A stretch of 64,000 bases of DNA from Synanceia verrucosa (lineage: Eukaryota; Chordata; Actinopteri; Perciformes; Synanceiidae), in contig CM056554.1 in the NCBI GenBank assembly GCA_029721515.1, positions 23,289,988 to 23,353,987 on the forward strand, written 5' to 3'. The notes beneath the pieces were generated by a model, which did not search any database, was not told the origin of the DNA, and was given only the letters and a program-made list of their open reading frames with translations. Within the stretch, counting starts at the first letter, position 1, and the number at the start of each line of letters is the position of its first letter. Positions 10,242 to 22,030 of the stretch are shown here, piece after piece. The position numbers were made by a program, and so were the translations under genes.

Positions 10242-10800
10242 GAACGTACTATGCTTCATGGATATAAATTCATACTCTGAAATTAATCCACACTGTTCCG
10301 TAACTCTTACAAGTATTGGATCCCCAAGGACAGTTAGTCCCACTGTTATAAGGCAGAAAACATTGACCTAATTTAGGATTATTTTGTAATAGATGGAATC
10401 TCACGTTTTCCGCTGTTCTTGTCTGTGAACGCAGCATTAGTTATGTTGGTGGTTCCATTAATTAAAACATATATCAACTGACAGCAACTATGATTACTAT
10501 CAATATAAAATACATATAAATAAGAAAAATTAAATTAAAAAAATGAATTGTGTAATTCATGAATACAAACGAACAAAGAAATTTTGATGTTGCCTGTTAT
10601 TTCACTTCTTATTCTGATAAACACTAGTGATCATTGTAACAGCGCCTCTCACTCTTCATTCTGCCTAATTAACATCCATTGTTAGTCTGTGGTGCCTTTC
10701 AGGGGCTTATCCAGGATGATATAGTCATAGTACGTGTTGTGGAGAAATCCATCAGTCAATGGGCAGGAGAGAAGAAGAGTGCCAAAGAGCCTCTGAAGTC
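10242..10800. other. No recognisable feature
   Basis: AT-rich unique-looking sequence, with no coding frame or terminal repeats recognised. It lies downstream of the minus-strand zinc-finger exon. Confidence 0.4.
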
Positions 10801-10818
10801 TTTTAAAGGTGTAACATG

Positions 10819-10824
10819 TTTATT
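10819..10824 (-). terminator. Candidate polyadenylation signal AATAAA
   Basis: The minus strand reads AATAAA about 380 bases past the stop of the zinc-finger exon at 11203-12066, in a plausible 3' UTR position. Single hexamers are common, so support is limited. Confidence 0.3.
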
Positions 10825-11202
10825 GAAATCAGGCAGAAATACAAACACACTCAAATACAGAATAGTCAGTATCTGACTCTGTCTAACATTCCTTCTTCCT
10901 CCCCCAAAAGCCAATAAATCTATTCTCCCATTTAGGTACAAGCATTTACCTCACAATAATTTGTATCATGTCTCTGTCTCCTGGAGACACTGTCCCTGTT
11001 AAAAGATTAGCTTCACTTTCAAGAAAACGTTTTCAGCTGAGTCAAAAAGAGCAAAATATAATTAACTTATACCTCAACCTGAGTGAACTGAGTGAAGATG
11101 AACACAATTCAGACAAATTACAGTGATATCAATCTTCTCTCAGCTCTCAGCAAGAAAGTAGATAAGAAAATAAAGTTTCTGTTGGTCAGAATTTCGAGAG
11201 AC

Positions 11203-12066
11203 TCAAAGAGCCACAGAATGACACTGTTGTTGGTGGGATTTAAGGGTAATACTGTGACGAAAACTTTTCCCACACTGTCCACAACTGTACGGTTTCTCTC
11301 CAGTGTGACAGCGTTGATGGCTTTTAAGAGAACTACTATGAGAAAACGTTTTCCCGCACTGACCACAGTCGTACGGTTTCTTTCCAGTGTGAAAGTGTTG
11401 ATGGTTTTTAAGCTGACTACTACGAGAAAATGTTTTCCCACAGTGGCCACAGCTGTACGGTTTCTGGCCAGTGTGATGGCTTTTAAGGTTACCAATGCAA
11501 GTAAAAGTTTTCCCACACTGGTCACACCAGAAAGGTTTGTGTTCAGTGTGAATGAGTTGGTGCATGCCTAAGCTACTTTTACTGTTCAAAGCTTTGCCAC
11601 ATTCATCACAGGTGTACGGCTTCTCTCCAGTGTGAATGAGTCGATGCCTTTTAAGATGGTTACCCGAACTAAAACTTTTCACACACTGATCACAGATGTA
11701 TGGTCTCTCTCCAGTGTGGATGAGTCGGTGGGATGCAAGGCTACTACTCTTAAGAAACATTCTACCACATTCATCACAGCTGTACGGTGTCTTTCCAGTG
11801 TGGATGAAACGGTGGGATGCAAGGCTACTACTCTGAATAAATGTTTTCCCACACTGATCACAGCTGTACAGTCTCTCTCCAGTATGGATGCGTTGGTGGA
11901 CATGAAGGGCATTACTGCATGAAAATGATTTCCCACATTCATTACAGTTGTATTGTTTCTCTCCAGTGTTAATTCTCGCATGAATCTTTAAATATTGAGA
12001 TGTTGAGAAGGATTTGTCGCAGTGCTGACAGTGGTGACATTTCAGTCCTCCTCTTCCTCCCCGTTT
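11203..12066 (-). CDS. C2H2 zinc-finger protein, terminal exon, ten fingers
   Basis: Likely nuclear DNA-binding protein of the large fish C2H2 class. The exon opens in phase 0 after an acceptor (gttgctatag) at 12067-12076, with a KRGGRGGLK start. It reads openly to the stop at 11203. Ten CX2CX12HX3-4H units are joined mostly by TGEK/TGER linkers. Finger 1 has lost its last His (Asn instead). Finger 7 lacks three residues around its histidines (LKSHHTG). Finger 10 has an HX4H end. No KRAB, SCAN or BTB domain is present in this exon; any effector domain would be on upstream exons I could not find. Its paralogue is at 47952-48827 in the opposite orientation, and the preceding intron is also similar (12067-12150 versus 47870-47951). 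Confidence 0.85.
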   Translation of the reverse strand, partial: KRGGRGGLKCHHCQHCDKSFSTSQYLKIHARINTGEKQYNCNECGKSFSCSNALHVHQRIHTGERLYSCDQCGKTFIQSSSLASHRFIHTGKTPYSCDECGRMFLKSSSLASHRLIHTGERPYICDQCVKSFSSGNHLKRHRLIHTGEKPYTCDECGKALNSKSSLGMHQLIHTEHKPFWCDQCGKTFTCIGNLKSHHTGQKPYSCGHCGKTFSRSSQLKNHQHFHTGKKPYDCGQCGKTFSHSSSLKSHQRCHTGEKPYSCGQCGKSFRHSITLKSHQQQCHSVAL

Positions 12067-12150
12067 CTATAGCAACAGACAGACATACAGAGATAGAGAG
12101 AGTCAGTGAGATGCTGGTGTGGAGCGAGCTATCTAGAACCATAAATATGT

Positions 12151-13849
12151 TTCCACCTGCAGGGCCGTATCAAACCACGGCTAAAATGTGTTTCTACCAA
12201 TCCACAGTTTTTCACTTCTGATACCAATACCTGAATTTGGATATCTGCAAATATTATTCTGATACCAGAGCCCTGTATGCTTTAATATTATTGGTGTGAA
12301 TGCTTCCACATTCACAACTGTGATATTCTCCGTTCTCTATTCTTAGTATTTCGCCCATTTTTTCGGCACCTAATTAGTTCCAAAGGCTTCATCTTAGTAC
12401 TAAACACCTAGAGTGGACAGTAGTTTCTGAAAAAAATATTTTGAAACTGCTATTGTGAGGGCTATGTACACTCCAGTGACATAATTTTACTGCAAAATGT
12501 TGTATATTTTGTGCTGGTTGTAGCAATGCACCTCTGGTGTCTGGAAGATTTATACCTTTTTCTCCATGGCCCCACAATGCGACAACAAGAATCTTTCCAT
12601 AGGGTGCATAGTGCTGCAGATTAATTGCATATTTCAGGAGAATCGTTCAAATTGGTTAAAAAAGCATGACATTTGGCACAGATACTCTCTAAGAGTCACT
12701 TTTCAGGAAAAAGGCATTGCCACCCAAAAATTCAAACATCATTCAATCAATCATTCAATCTGTGATGTAGGCATAATATTTTGTGAAAATACTCAGTTAA
12801 GAATGATTTTTTTTTTTGGAGAATGGTGCTTGTGCCTTAAAAAATCAAGATGGCAACCACCATTTCTGATGGCTACCATTTCTCTTAAATCCTGACATCA
12901 ATTTATCAAATGGTGATGCTATCATCAAGACTGGTACAAACATTCTTCAAGGAACATTCTCACGGAAAATGGTGTGCGCGACTCAAAAATTCAAGATGCT
13001 GACCATTTTCAAGATGGCCACCATTTCTGTCAGAGCTCTGTCAGAGGTTTTGTTTAATAGAGTGAATGTCATTACACAACCAGGGCACACTGGTGACTTC
13101 ACTGCTGTGAAACTCAGCATGGGGTTCAGTGTCAGCTGATCTAGTTTTACTTTCATTGTAGTTCTTGACTAGTAGTAATAATATAGCTAAGTTCAGTGTC
13201 CCAAACGTTGTCTAACAGCCCCTCATCAATTAGCTAGTACTATATGTAGTTAGATAGCAGCACTTGAATTGACAGGTTGTGCCAGCATGGGAGAGCCGAG
13301 CCAAGGGTGAGGGGGGCAATATGTGACTTGTTCATGTATGGTTACCCAGAAGGTGTAAAGATCACACAGGACTTAAATGGATGAATGATTGGGATAGGTG
13401 TAGGTGACCCGAAATTAGTTGTATCCAACATTCCACTCTTCCACTGAACCATGATGCAGAGAAGTTTGTAGGTTTGCTTTCTTTATGATAAGATGCAAGT
13501 TTTAGATTGGGTCTCACTTGCACAGAACTGTGCAATTGCAAATGTAAATAAAAAGTAAGAGATTTTGGACCGTGATGTATATGTGCACCTTCCGGGATAT
13601 TTTGCCCCCAATACAACACTTACTGACTGCCAAGTAGGGAGGCATTGGCTATTATGACTTATGACTTGGAAGGAAACAACCAGTAAATCTCAGGTTGGAC
13701 ACTAACCACAAGGCCTTTGAGCAGGTAAAAATGTGAATATAACTTTTTCAATCCTTCCTTTAAACTCAGTCCCAACAGAATAGACCGAAGCAACACCGAC
13801 CTTGAAAAATAAATCTTCAAATTTGCCCTGTCAGAGGAGTTTCAACTCC
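12151..13849. other. Intron or intergenic sequence with short internal repeats
   Basis: No coding frame is recognised. At 12840-12885 and 12985-13030 there are related phrases around aagatggc(a)accatttct, part of a decayed dispersed repeat. The tract would be the intron upstream of the minus-strand zinc-finger exon. No first exon was found here. Confidence 0.45.
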
Positions 13850-15598
13850 CACCTCCGGCAGAACTTCAACAACATCCCGGGGAGGTGGAGGACACTGAGT
13901 CTGAATGGGCCATGTTCGTGCCTCCATTGTTGAAGTGGCCGACTGGAGCTGTGGCCACAAGGTGGTCGGTGCCTGTCGCGGCGGCAATCCCCAAACCTGC
14001 TGGTGGTCACCAAAGGTGAGGGATGCTGTCAAACTGAAGAAAGAGTCCTACTGGGCCTTTTTGGCCTGTAGGAATCTGGAGGCAGCTGATAGGTATTGGC
14101 AGGTCAAACGGAATGCGGCTACGGCGGTTTGTGGAGATAAAAACCCGGATGTGGGAGGAGTTTGATAAGGCCATGGAAAATGACTTCCGGATGTCTTCGA
14201 GGAAATTCTGGTCCACCGGCCAGCGTCTCAGGAGGGGGAAATAGTGCACCATCAACACTGTGTATAGTGGGGATGGGGCGCTGCTGACCTCGACTCAGGA
14301 CACTGTGAGACGGTGGGGAGAACACTTCAATGACCTCCTCAATCCCATCGACATGCCCTCCGATGTGGAGGCAGAGTCTGGGGACCCCGAGACGGGCTCT
14401 CCTATTTCTGGGGTGGAGGTCACTGAGGTTGTCAAAAAGTTTCTCGGTGAAAGGGCCCCGGGGGTGGATGAGATCTGCCCAGAGTTCCTAAAGGCTCTGG
14501 ATGTTGTGGGACTGTCATGGTCGACACGTCTCCATCACGTGGACATTGGGGACAGTGCCTCTGGATTGGCAGACCGGAGTGGTGGTTCCCCTCTTTAAGA
14601 AGGGGGACCGGAGGGTGTGTTCCAACTACAGGGGGATCACACTCCTCAGCCTCTCTGGTAAGGTCTATTCAGGGGTTCTGGAGAGGAGGGTCCGTTGGAA
14701 ACTCAAATCTCACATTCAGGAGGAGCAATGTGGTTTTCGTCCTGGCCGTGGAACAGTGGACGAGCTCTACACCCTCGGCAGGGTCCTGGAGAGTGCGTGG
14801 GAGTTCGCCCAACCAGTCTACATGTGTTTTGTTGACTTGGAGAAGGCGCTCGACCGCATCCCTCGGGGAGTCCTGTGGAGGGTGCTCCGGGAGTACGGGA
14901 CCCCTTACAGGCTAGTCGGTCCCTGTATGACCGGTGTCAGAGTTTGGTCCGCATTGCCAGCAGTAAGTCGGATTCGTTTCCAGTGAGAGTTGGACTCTGC
15001 CAAGGCTGCCCTTTGCCACTGATTCTATTCATAACTTCTATGGACAGAATTTTGAGGGACAGCCGAGGCATTGAGGGGGTTTGGTTTGGTGGCAGCTTGT
15101 GATGTGGACGCTGTATCGGTTTGTTGTGGTGAAGAGAGAGCTGAGCCGAAAGGCGAAGCTCTCAATTCACCACTTGATCTACGCTCCTACCCTCACCTAT
15201 GGTCACGAGCTGTGGGTCGTGACCGAAAGAAAAAGATCACAGATACAAGCGGCCAAAATGAGTTTCCTCCGCAGAGTGCCCGGGCTCTCCCTTAGAGAAC
15301 TTCGGTCATCCGAGAGGGGTTCAGAGAAGACCCGCTACTCCTCTGCATCGAGTGGAGCGAGATGAGGTGGCTCGGGCATCTTGTTAGGATGCCCCCCCTG
15401 ATGCCTCCCTGGTGAGGTTTACCGGGCACGTCCCACCACACTGGTGGAGAGACTATGTCTCCTGGTTGGCCTGGGAACGCCTCGGGATCCCTCCAGAAGA
15501 GCGACGAAGTGGAAGTCTGGGCTTCCCTGCTTAGGTTGCTGCCCCTGCAAACCGACTCCGGATAAATGGAAGACGATGGATGGATGGAATTCAGAGAG
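13850..15598 (+). pseudogene. Rex3 (RTE-clade) LINE, degenerate, with GATGG tail
   Basis: RT-encoding non-LTR element of the RTE clade common in fish. Recognisable blocks in several frames are: the post-endonuclease segment (13905-14165), the RT lead with GERAPGVDEICPEF (near 14450), FKKGDRRVCSNYRGITLLS (near 14600), EEQCGFRPGRGTVDEL (near 14720) and YMCFVDLEKALDRI (near 14820). GLCQGCPLP follows (near 14995). The frame then breaks at about 15100, and the expected FADD catalytic box is absent, having been removed by a deletion that joins to the C-terminal part (LTYGHELWV near 15195, RWLGHLVRM near 15365). The end cggataaatggaagacgatgg plus (GATG)n is the classical Rex3 tail. Dead copy. Confidence 0.85.
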
Positions 15599-15861
15599 TA
15601 TTTATATCAAATTTTATGCTTGGATCACTTTTGCATAATTTATATCATAACCATTTAATAGCCATGCCTTTTCCCCGAAATAGTGACCCTTAGAGAGTAT
15701 CTATGCCAAATTTCATGCTTTTATACCAAAGTGAATGATTTTTTTACTAATCTGCTGCATTAAGGAAGAAATCTTGAAAAGGCAGAAAATCTTTTACTGG
15801 GAAAACCTTTCTGAGTGGAGTAGAGAGACAAAATTTCACTGCTGAATCCTCACTATTTCCT

Positions 15862-17097
15862 GCACAATTAATCAAATTTTTAATCATGATCACAATTTTG
15901 GCTGCCACGATTAAATTAAGATGATCGGCACAATATTAACATTTAAAAAATGGGCTCTGTTGCATGTCAAATCAAGCACTTTCTCAACCCAGTAGTCAGC
16001 CAACCACCAGGGGGCGAACAAAAGGTTAGGGCTTAATTGAGCTGCTAAAAAGCAAGCGAGCACATCCTGCAGCAGCAGCAGCAGGCTGATCTTATGCTAT
16101 TCAACAGTGTGAGACACAATGTCGAACGCCAACAGTGACAGTATGGCAGCATCTGGAGGTGAGGAGCTAGTACCTCGTAAAGGATCGACACTAACACTAC
16201 TATCGAGCAAGGCTGTGCCAGGGCCATTAGCGGGCTGCCTCAGTGCTAATAGCCCTGAGCAACAAGCCCCGTGCCCCGAAACCATTTGTGTTCACACTGT
16301 CAGGCTACTAGCCCCTTTGGTTTATGTCCCCATTTGCGCAAACGTCACTGATACAACGCATTATTAAACAGGATGGGTTTGATAAGTTTGATAAAGAAAG
16401 TAGCTGTTATGGAGGCCACGTGTGGGATGATGACAAAAAGCAATCAAACTGCAACAGGAACACCGACTGAGAGCCAAGGCATGGAAACACAAAAGACTTG
16501 AGGTATGTTCACCATAAAACAAACCGTTCATAATGCCAGCTATACCACATCATCACAAGGCTGTAAAGAAGGTAGCTCACTAACTGATAAGCTATTTGTT
16601 TACATCGATAGTAGTAGGCTATGCAGCTAACAGCAAACAGGACAAACTTGGCGTTACTGCTTTACTTGGCATGGAACTCAAATAGTGAAAGAGTGGTTCA
16701 GGGAGCATGACACATCATTTTCACTACAGAGTCCAGACCTTAACCCTATTGAGAATCTTTGGGATGTGCTGGAGAAGGCTTTGTGCAGCGGTCAGACTCG
16801 ACCATCATCAATGTAAGATCTTGGTGAAAAATTAATGCAACACTGGATGGAAATACATCTTGTGACATTGTAGAAGCTTATTGAAACAATGCCACAGCGA
16901 ATGTTTGCCATAATCAATGCTAAAGGCAGCCCAACGTAATTTTAGAGTGTGTGACCTTTTTTTTGGGTGGCGACTTTTTTTTGGCCAGGCAGTGTATGTT
17001 TTACCTAACATAATGAATAATATTGAATAATAATCGTGATTTCAACATTGATACAAATAATCGTGATTATCATTTTGGTCATAATCGTGCAGCCCCA
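15862..17097. mobile_element. hAT-like DNA element remnant with imperfect TIRs
   Basis: The left end ctgcacaattaatcaa and the right end, read inverted (gggctgcacgattatgacc), form imperfect terminal repeats of the fish GGGCTGCACGATT type. The interior 16119-16365 is an open frame of 82 codons without a recognised domain. A Tc1 3' end is nested at 16685-16996. No target-site duplication could be confirmed, so the boundaries are approximate. Confidence 0.4.
16685..16996 (+). pseudogene. Tc1-like transposase C-terminus and 3' TIR
   Basis: It reads SPDLNPIENLWDVLEKAL (the Asp-to-Glu end of the Tc1 D34E triad), then more C-terminal text with stops. The right TIR follows, ending ggccaggcagtgta at a TA dinucleotide. 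The 5' two-thirds of the element is missing. Confidence 0.75.
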
Positions 17098-17662
17098 AGC
17101 TGCCGGACTTGCTATCACCACTGTTTACAGCCCAATCCCAAACCTCCCCTACACACTAGCCCTTCACCACAGAGAGTCACTCCAAATGAAGTCACACTTG
17201 CAGCTGTGAAGGCACTTTAACATAATTTTTAGTTATGTTAAGCAGTATAAAGGCTTTCGTTGTCCTTTCTATATAAGCTGAGAAGAAGGAACAGAAAGAA
17301 ACATCTATGTTTCAGGATCTTGTTTTTATAAACACATATGAGTAATATTGATAATTCAATGACTACGTTTACATGCAGTCAATAACCCTTTCTTATGGGT
17401 TATTGACTTATGAATATTAGCAATAACCCGGCTGCGCACGGCCATGTAAACACCAATAATCCTTTTGAAAAACCGGAATATGCTCATATTCCGTTTTCTC
17501 AAAATCCGAATATGACCCCTGGGTTACTCCTTTTCTCACCCGAATATTTGGTCATGTATACGCCTATCGGGACATCCCCATCAAAAGGAACATTGATTTG
17601 TGTTCTGCACATGTTCTATTCGCAAGGAATATTGGTCTTTTGAGAACAGGAACTACTTCAAC

Positions 17663-18253
17663 ATGGCGAAACGAAAGACAGCGCCATACTTTTGGAGCGA
17701 GGAGGAAACAGACCAGCTCATAAGTGTGGTGAAAAAGATGAATATCATGTCTTTTGTAGACGGTAGAAAGTACCGGGTTAGCGAAATATACAAGAAGTTG
17801 AGCGAAAAGTTACGTGAAGCAGGGTTTGTACAAATGCCAGACCAGATCAAGCAACACTGGAAGACGCTGAAAAAGGTGTACTACAGGGCTGCTACACTGC
17901 TACCGGCTCCGGGCTGTACATTATCCACCGTGCTGCTGCGGTTGTCGTTTTTGGATACAGGAAGAAGAGACGGAAATGACACGCAGTGCGACATGACCAA
18001 GGGGGCAGTTGTGGGTTCTCCAAGTGAGGACCACTTCCGCGTTCAAAAAGCTGCAATTCTCGTCCGGCCGCTGGGGGCTGGCTCCGGAAGTGAGCAATTC
18101 TCCATTGACCGCCATGTTAAAATAGCCGACTTTACACCTTTAAAAAACATATTTACAGCCTGGTACATTTTAATTTTTTGGTCTCTACAGATAGTTTCCA
18201 CCTCTGTGAACACTGTGAGGGGGGTGAATTTTTTTTTACCACAACTGTTTTAG
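17663..18253 (+). CDS. Myb/SANT-like DNA-binding protein of a Harbinger element
   Basis: ATG at 17663 follows a Kozak-like aacATGG. Residues about 8-80 form a trihelix/Myb-SANT-like domain: FWSEEETDQLISVV, then a basic middle, then QIKQHWKTLKKVYYRA. In PIF/Harbinger elements this class of protein binds the terminal repeats and recruits the nuclease. After about residue 80 the sequence stops resembling the family and probably runs into an intron: 17903 onward reads low-similarity text to the stop at 18253. The start could also be further upstream in the same frame (17600), but the ATG chosen begins the conserved part. Confidence 0.6.
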   Translation: MAKRKTAPYFWSEEETDQLISVVKKMNIMSFVDGRKYRVSEIYKKLSEKLREAGFVQMPDQIKQHWKTLKKVYYRAATLLPAPGCTLSTVLLRLSFLDTGRRDGNDTQCDMTKGAVVGSPSEDHFRVQKAAILVRPLGAGSGSEQFSIDRHVKIADFTPLKNIFTAWYILIFWSLQIVSTSVNTVRGVNFFLPQLF

Positions 18254-18463
18254 TGTTATTTCGGCTTAATTAATTCTTGCATAAATTAGGGCGTGGTTAC
18301 ATTGAGTGATAGGTTCACAGACAGCTACTGGCAGTTAGCTCTTTGCTATAGCATCAGCTGAGCTAGGCTAGGCCACACCCCGAAGTCTGTGGTTAACAGG
18401 CACTGCGGTGTCTGTGTTTGGTTGCCTATTTTCGTGCAGTTTGTTTCTGGCAATATGGCGTGT

Positions 18464-18820
18464 GTGGGCGGCATGGTGGTGTAGTGGTTAGCACTATCGC
18501 CTCACAGCAAGAAGGTACACGGTTCCCGATGTGGAGTTTGCATGTTCTCCCCGTGTTTGCGTGGGTTCTCTCCGGGTACTCCGGCTTCCTCCCACCATCC
18601 AAAACCATGCATGGGGATTAGGTTAATTGGCTAATTTAAAATGACCGTAGGCGTGAATGTGAGTGTGAGTGAGGTTGTCTGTCTCTGTGTGTCCTGTGAT
18701 GAACTGGAGACTTGTCCAGGGTGTACCCCACCTTTCACCCTAAGACAGCTGGGATAGGCTCCAGCTCCCCCATGACCCTATGTGAGGATAAGCGGTAGAT
18801 AAGGATGGATGGATGGATGG
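18464..18820 (+). mobile_element. tRNA-derived SINE with 9-bp TSD, inside Harbinger element
   Basis: Full head (gggcggcatggtggtgtagtg) to GGAT tail. Target-site duplication ATGGCGTGT lies at 18455-18463 and 18821-18829. A deletion around 18522 removes the B-box region. Insertion inside 17361-19774 makes it younger than the Harbinger element. Confidence 0.8.
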
Positions 18821-19215
18821 ATGGCGTGTTGTGTTGTTGATTGTACTAATCGACCGTCAAAGGATTCTGTGTTGCATTTTTTTTTTCGGTGTGTAAATAT
18901 CTAGTACTATTTTACCCACAGAGTGTATAAAATAAAGTTTACTTGGATGCTGCCACTTATTGGCATGTGTCAGCATATTTTGCCGCTGGCTTATAATGAC
19001 TTTATTGCCAACTCATGGTCCCTGCAGATAAAGACAAATGACCAGAGTATGTTGAATCTGTTTAGTGCGGGAATACAACCTTATTTTGTGTCATTGTTCT
19101 GTCCGACATTGCATGGACAGAGATGCTCCGTCAGAAAGTGATGTGATGGATGACGTTAATGGATGGAGGCAGTGTTGAAACACGGTAAATAACACGTTAA
19201 ACGATCGTTTCACCG

Positions 19216-19217
<2 letters not shown>

Positions 19218-19249
<32 letters not shown>
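19218..19249. repeat. (AC)n microsatellite
   Basis: Sixteen uninterrupted AC dinucleotides within the Harbinger element. Confidence 0.95.
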
Positions 19250-19251
<2 letters not shown>

Positions 19252-19774
19252 CACCAAACCCTGCAGCTTCATCTAAAAACTCTCAATCGGAAGAGGTGAT
19301 TTTTAAAACAGCAGCAGCATTACAATCTGTTTTTGCTGCCGGTAGCAGCAGGTAGTTGTTAGCCTAGCCTAGCTTATTAGCCTTCGGCTAGCTCAGTTCG
19401 GTGCGGTTAACTTGAGCTCAGTGGGCGGGATCTCGGCCGGCTGACCCGTAAAGTTACTGCCTCTCCTCAAAATATGGAAAGTACACGCCCACTGAAATCC
19501 AAGATGGCGCAGTTCAAATGCCCGTGATAGGAGCACAAAAAGGACTCCCCCAAACCAATGGGTGACGTCACGGGTGCTACGTCCATTCTTTTCAGTCTAT
19601 GGTCATGACGTTCTCCGTGCATCACTGTTTTGATCGAGATATCCCAATTGGTTACAATTACCTTGTATACAGGAATAACTCTGTTTGCTCACGCATGTAA
19701 ACGGGTTATTCCGAATGTTTCAGAAACCGGAATATTGATCTTAACCCGAATATTGACTGCATGTAAACGTAGTC

Positions 19775-20935
19775 ACTATCTATCACAATAACAGTGTTAC
19801 TTTCATAAAAACACTGGAAAAATACATACGTTGACTTGGTGCTTATCTTGGTCCTAAGCATACAAGAAGTAAACAATTATAACCATCATATTAAAAGTTA
19901 CAAGAGACTGAGTGTGAAGGGGTGAATAAAAGATATTAACTTAGTCTGTAGAAAGGAAGTTCGATCCATTTCCTTACATTAGTTTACAAAGCAGATATGC
20001 CACATCCAATATGGAGGACACACTGACATATTGCAGCAATGGGTCAACCTGCTCAATGCAGCATCTGTGTATATAAGTCTATGGTGAGGGACATACTGGA
20101 CACATGCAGAACTTAAATATATATGTTGCTTCCTCCTCCATGTTTTTCCATCGCACTTCCTGCTAGCCATTGTACATGTGCATCGGTGCAGACTTGCTAG
20201 GTCTCAACGGTCCACTCACCCTCCGCCATACGTGGCCCTTATAATATAGAGGAGCCTCCGCGAGAACACGCAAACGGAAGGACAGTGTGTAGGGGACGGT
20301 TTGGGACTGAGCCTACATGTTGACCATCAGGGCTGGGGTATCTAGCATAGCGGGCATATCCCTGTGGGCTGACGCACATTTGTGAGCTGGTCCAGGTCTG
20401 TCATACAAAAAAAATATACAGTTTTTATTGACTGTTACGGTAAAGAAGACATGAAGTGGGTTGATTTTCTTGAAGGACATTGAATAAAATATTTATGTTA
20501 ATCCTTAAACTGGCGTGTCTCCGTCCTTGTCATGGCTGTAAGAGCCAGGCTGTGTGTGAATACAGGCATGTATTCACTAACAGAGGAGATCCTGTCCTCA
20601 ACAGGCTCTGATAATTATCTGAATGATTAGAAATTTATTTACACACAGCCTCTCTAACCTTTCCGTGAAAATCTTCTATCCCTTAAATTGCTGCACTTGC
20701 TGCCCTGAAAAAACAGTTTCCATCACCAATCACATTTACATTTTTACATGGTGCACCTAAAGGACCAACATTATCACTGAACAAACATGTCTTCTTGCAC
20801 TCTATTTCCACCGTCGCACAAAGTGGCCTGCAACACATGTAATTAACATGTTCATCTATACAAAGTCTTTAAATACATGACAAACAATCGGTGTCCACTC
20901 CTGCACATACCTCCTTCCTGGCAGATTTCTTACAA
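19775..20935. other. No clear feature
   Basis: Repeat-like non-coding sequence. The phrase gccacatccaatatgg near 19998-20013 recurs near 45550, so part of it is a dispersed repeat. No coding exons recognised. Confidence 0.4.
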
Positions 20936-20940
20936 GCCTC

Positions 20941-22030
20941 AGCAGCATCCTTCCTCTGCTTCACATGCAGTGTCTGTTAATAAACAAGCAGTTATGTACT
21001 TTATGTTGTTCACCAACATGATGCTAACGTACCCACAAATAATATAAAACAAAGTCATCATCATATTACCTCCGCATGCCTTCCATTCAATAAAATGAAT
21101 GGGATTGCCATCAAACACAGGTGGCTCTGGCGTTGGAAGCCTGTTAACTGTTATACTGTCTTGAACAGCTTGAGCAAGAAGAGCGACATCTGTATGTGTA
21201 GGTCTGTATGGTGGCGCCATGACATTGAGGGCAGAAGGGTTATGTGGAGAAATATTAGTTTTCCCTGTGGTATTGCAGATCTCAGAGTGATTAGGGGACT
21301 CTCTCATTACTTCCTGATCATGAGCTTGTAACCTGGCTCGAGCTGCGCTTAAATTTTTTCCTTCCTGAATTCGCTCCAATTCACGCCTTTGAGTTTCAAG
21401 CTCTAGTCGTTGCTGCTCCTCTAAACATTGTATTTTTTCCTTTTGTTTCTCCTCTTCTAGCAGCATTTTGTACTCTGCTTCCTCAGCCGCAAGATCAGCT
21501 GCTGCTTCTGCGCACTTGGCTGCCACTGAGGAGGATCTGCTGTGAAAACTGGAGTGGGTATTTGTGTGTGAGGCAGAGGATCCATATATTGACAGGGCAT
21601 AATCACGATGAAGTAGCTCATGAAGGCGCTTCTTCTCAATATCAGGATCAAAATCCTCATCAATGCCTGATATCCTTTCATAGGCAATTTTTAAGATGTC
21701 TCTTGTCACTGCCTCACATGTGTCGCCTTGTTTCTGTTGATGGTGGGATGCGATCTCTTATTTCAACATATGCACTCAAAACATCTTCCTTTGCCTTTTC
21801 TATTGAGTCTATTAGAGAGGCTAATTCACCTTGTGAAATATCAGATTTTAGCTGATTTCTCGCTCTGCGAGCTTGAACCTTCCATTGGTCATACAAACAT
21901 GCAAGTTTTCTTTCCCTTTTCTGTGTTTCATCCTTTTGAAGCTCAAGCATTTTCTCCGTAGGTTTACGTTCTCGACAGGAACGAAGAAAAAGAAAGAACG
22001 AAGAAAACAACAAAAACCCGCGACTGAGCG
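20941..22030 (-). pseudogene. BEL/Pao-type gag-like ORF, truncated and frameshifted
   Basis: Minus-strand text begins near 22013. A coiled-coil, Lys/Glu/Arg-rich region (KMLELQKDETQKRERKLA) and a helical segment reach about 21730. A frameshift near 21715-21730 follows, and the next frame (21709-21090) carries RRLHEL-like helices, an Ala/Glu/Lys/Gln coiled coil and the PEPPVFDGNPIHFIEWK motif. That motif is the start of the DUF1759-type gag domain of fish BEL/Pao elements. Similarity ends immediately after this motif at about 21088. The pol part (protease, RT, integrase) is absent. Downstream, 20941-20970 contains a possible short spliced exon ending at a GTATGT donor. Confidence 0.65.

Larger units (their letters stand above)
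17361..19774 (+). mobile_element. PIF/Harbinger-type transposon, TIRs and Myb gene
   Basis: Matching terminal inverted repeats of about 24 bp occur at 17361-17384 (GACTACGTTTACATGCAGTC...) and 19751-19774. Subterminal motifs (aacccgaatatt, ccggaatat) recur at both ends. The interior holds a Myb/SANT-like gene at 17663-18253 but no HARBI1-type nuclease that I can recognise. A SINE is nested at 18464-18820 and an (AC)n microsatellite lies at 19218-19249. I could not confirm the expected 3-bp target duplication, so the superfamily call rests on the Myb gene and TIR style. Confidence 0.6.

Noticed and set aside
11092..11922. Plus-strand and second-frame minus frames with repeating TTVRFLSS / ERNRT patterns
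   Set aside because: They repeat every 84 bases because they are shadows of the C2H2 finger array; only the CX2C...HX3H frame makes sense.
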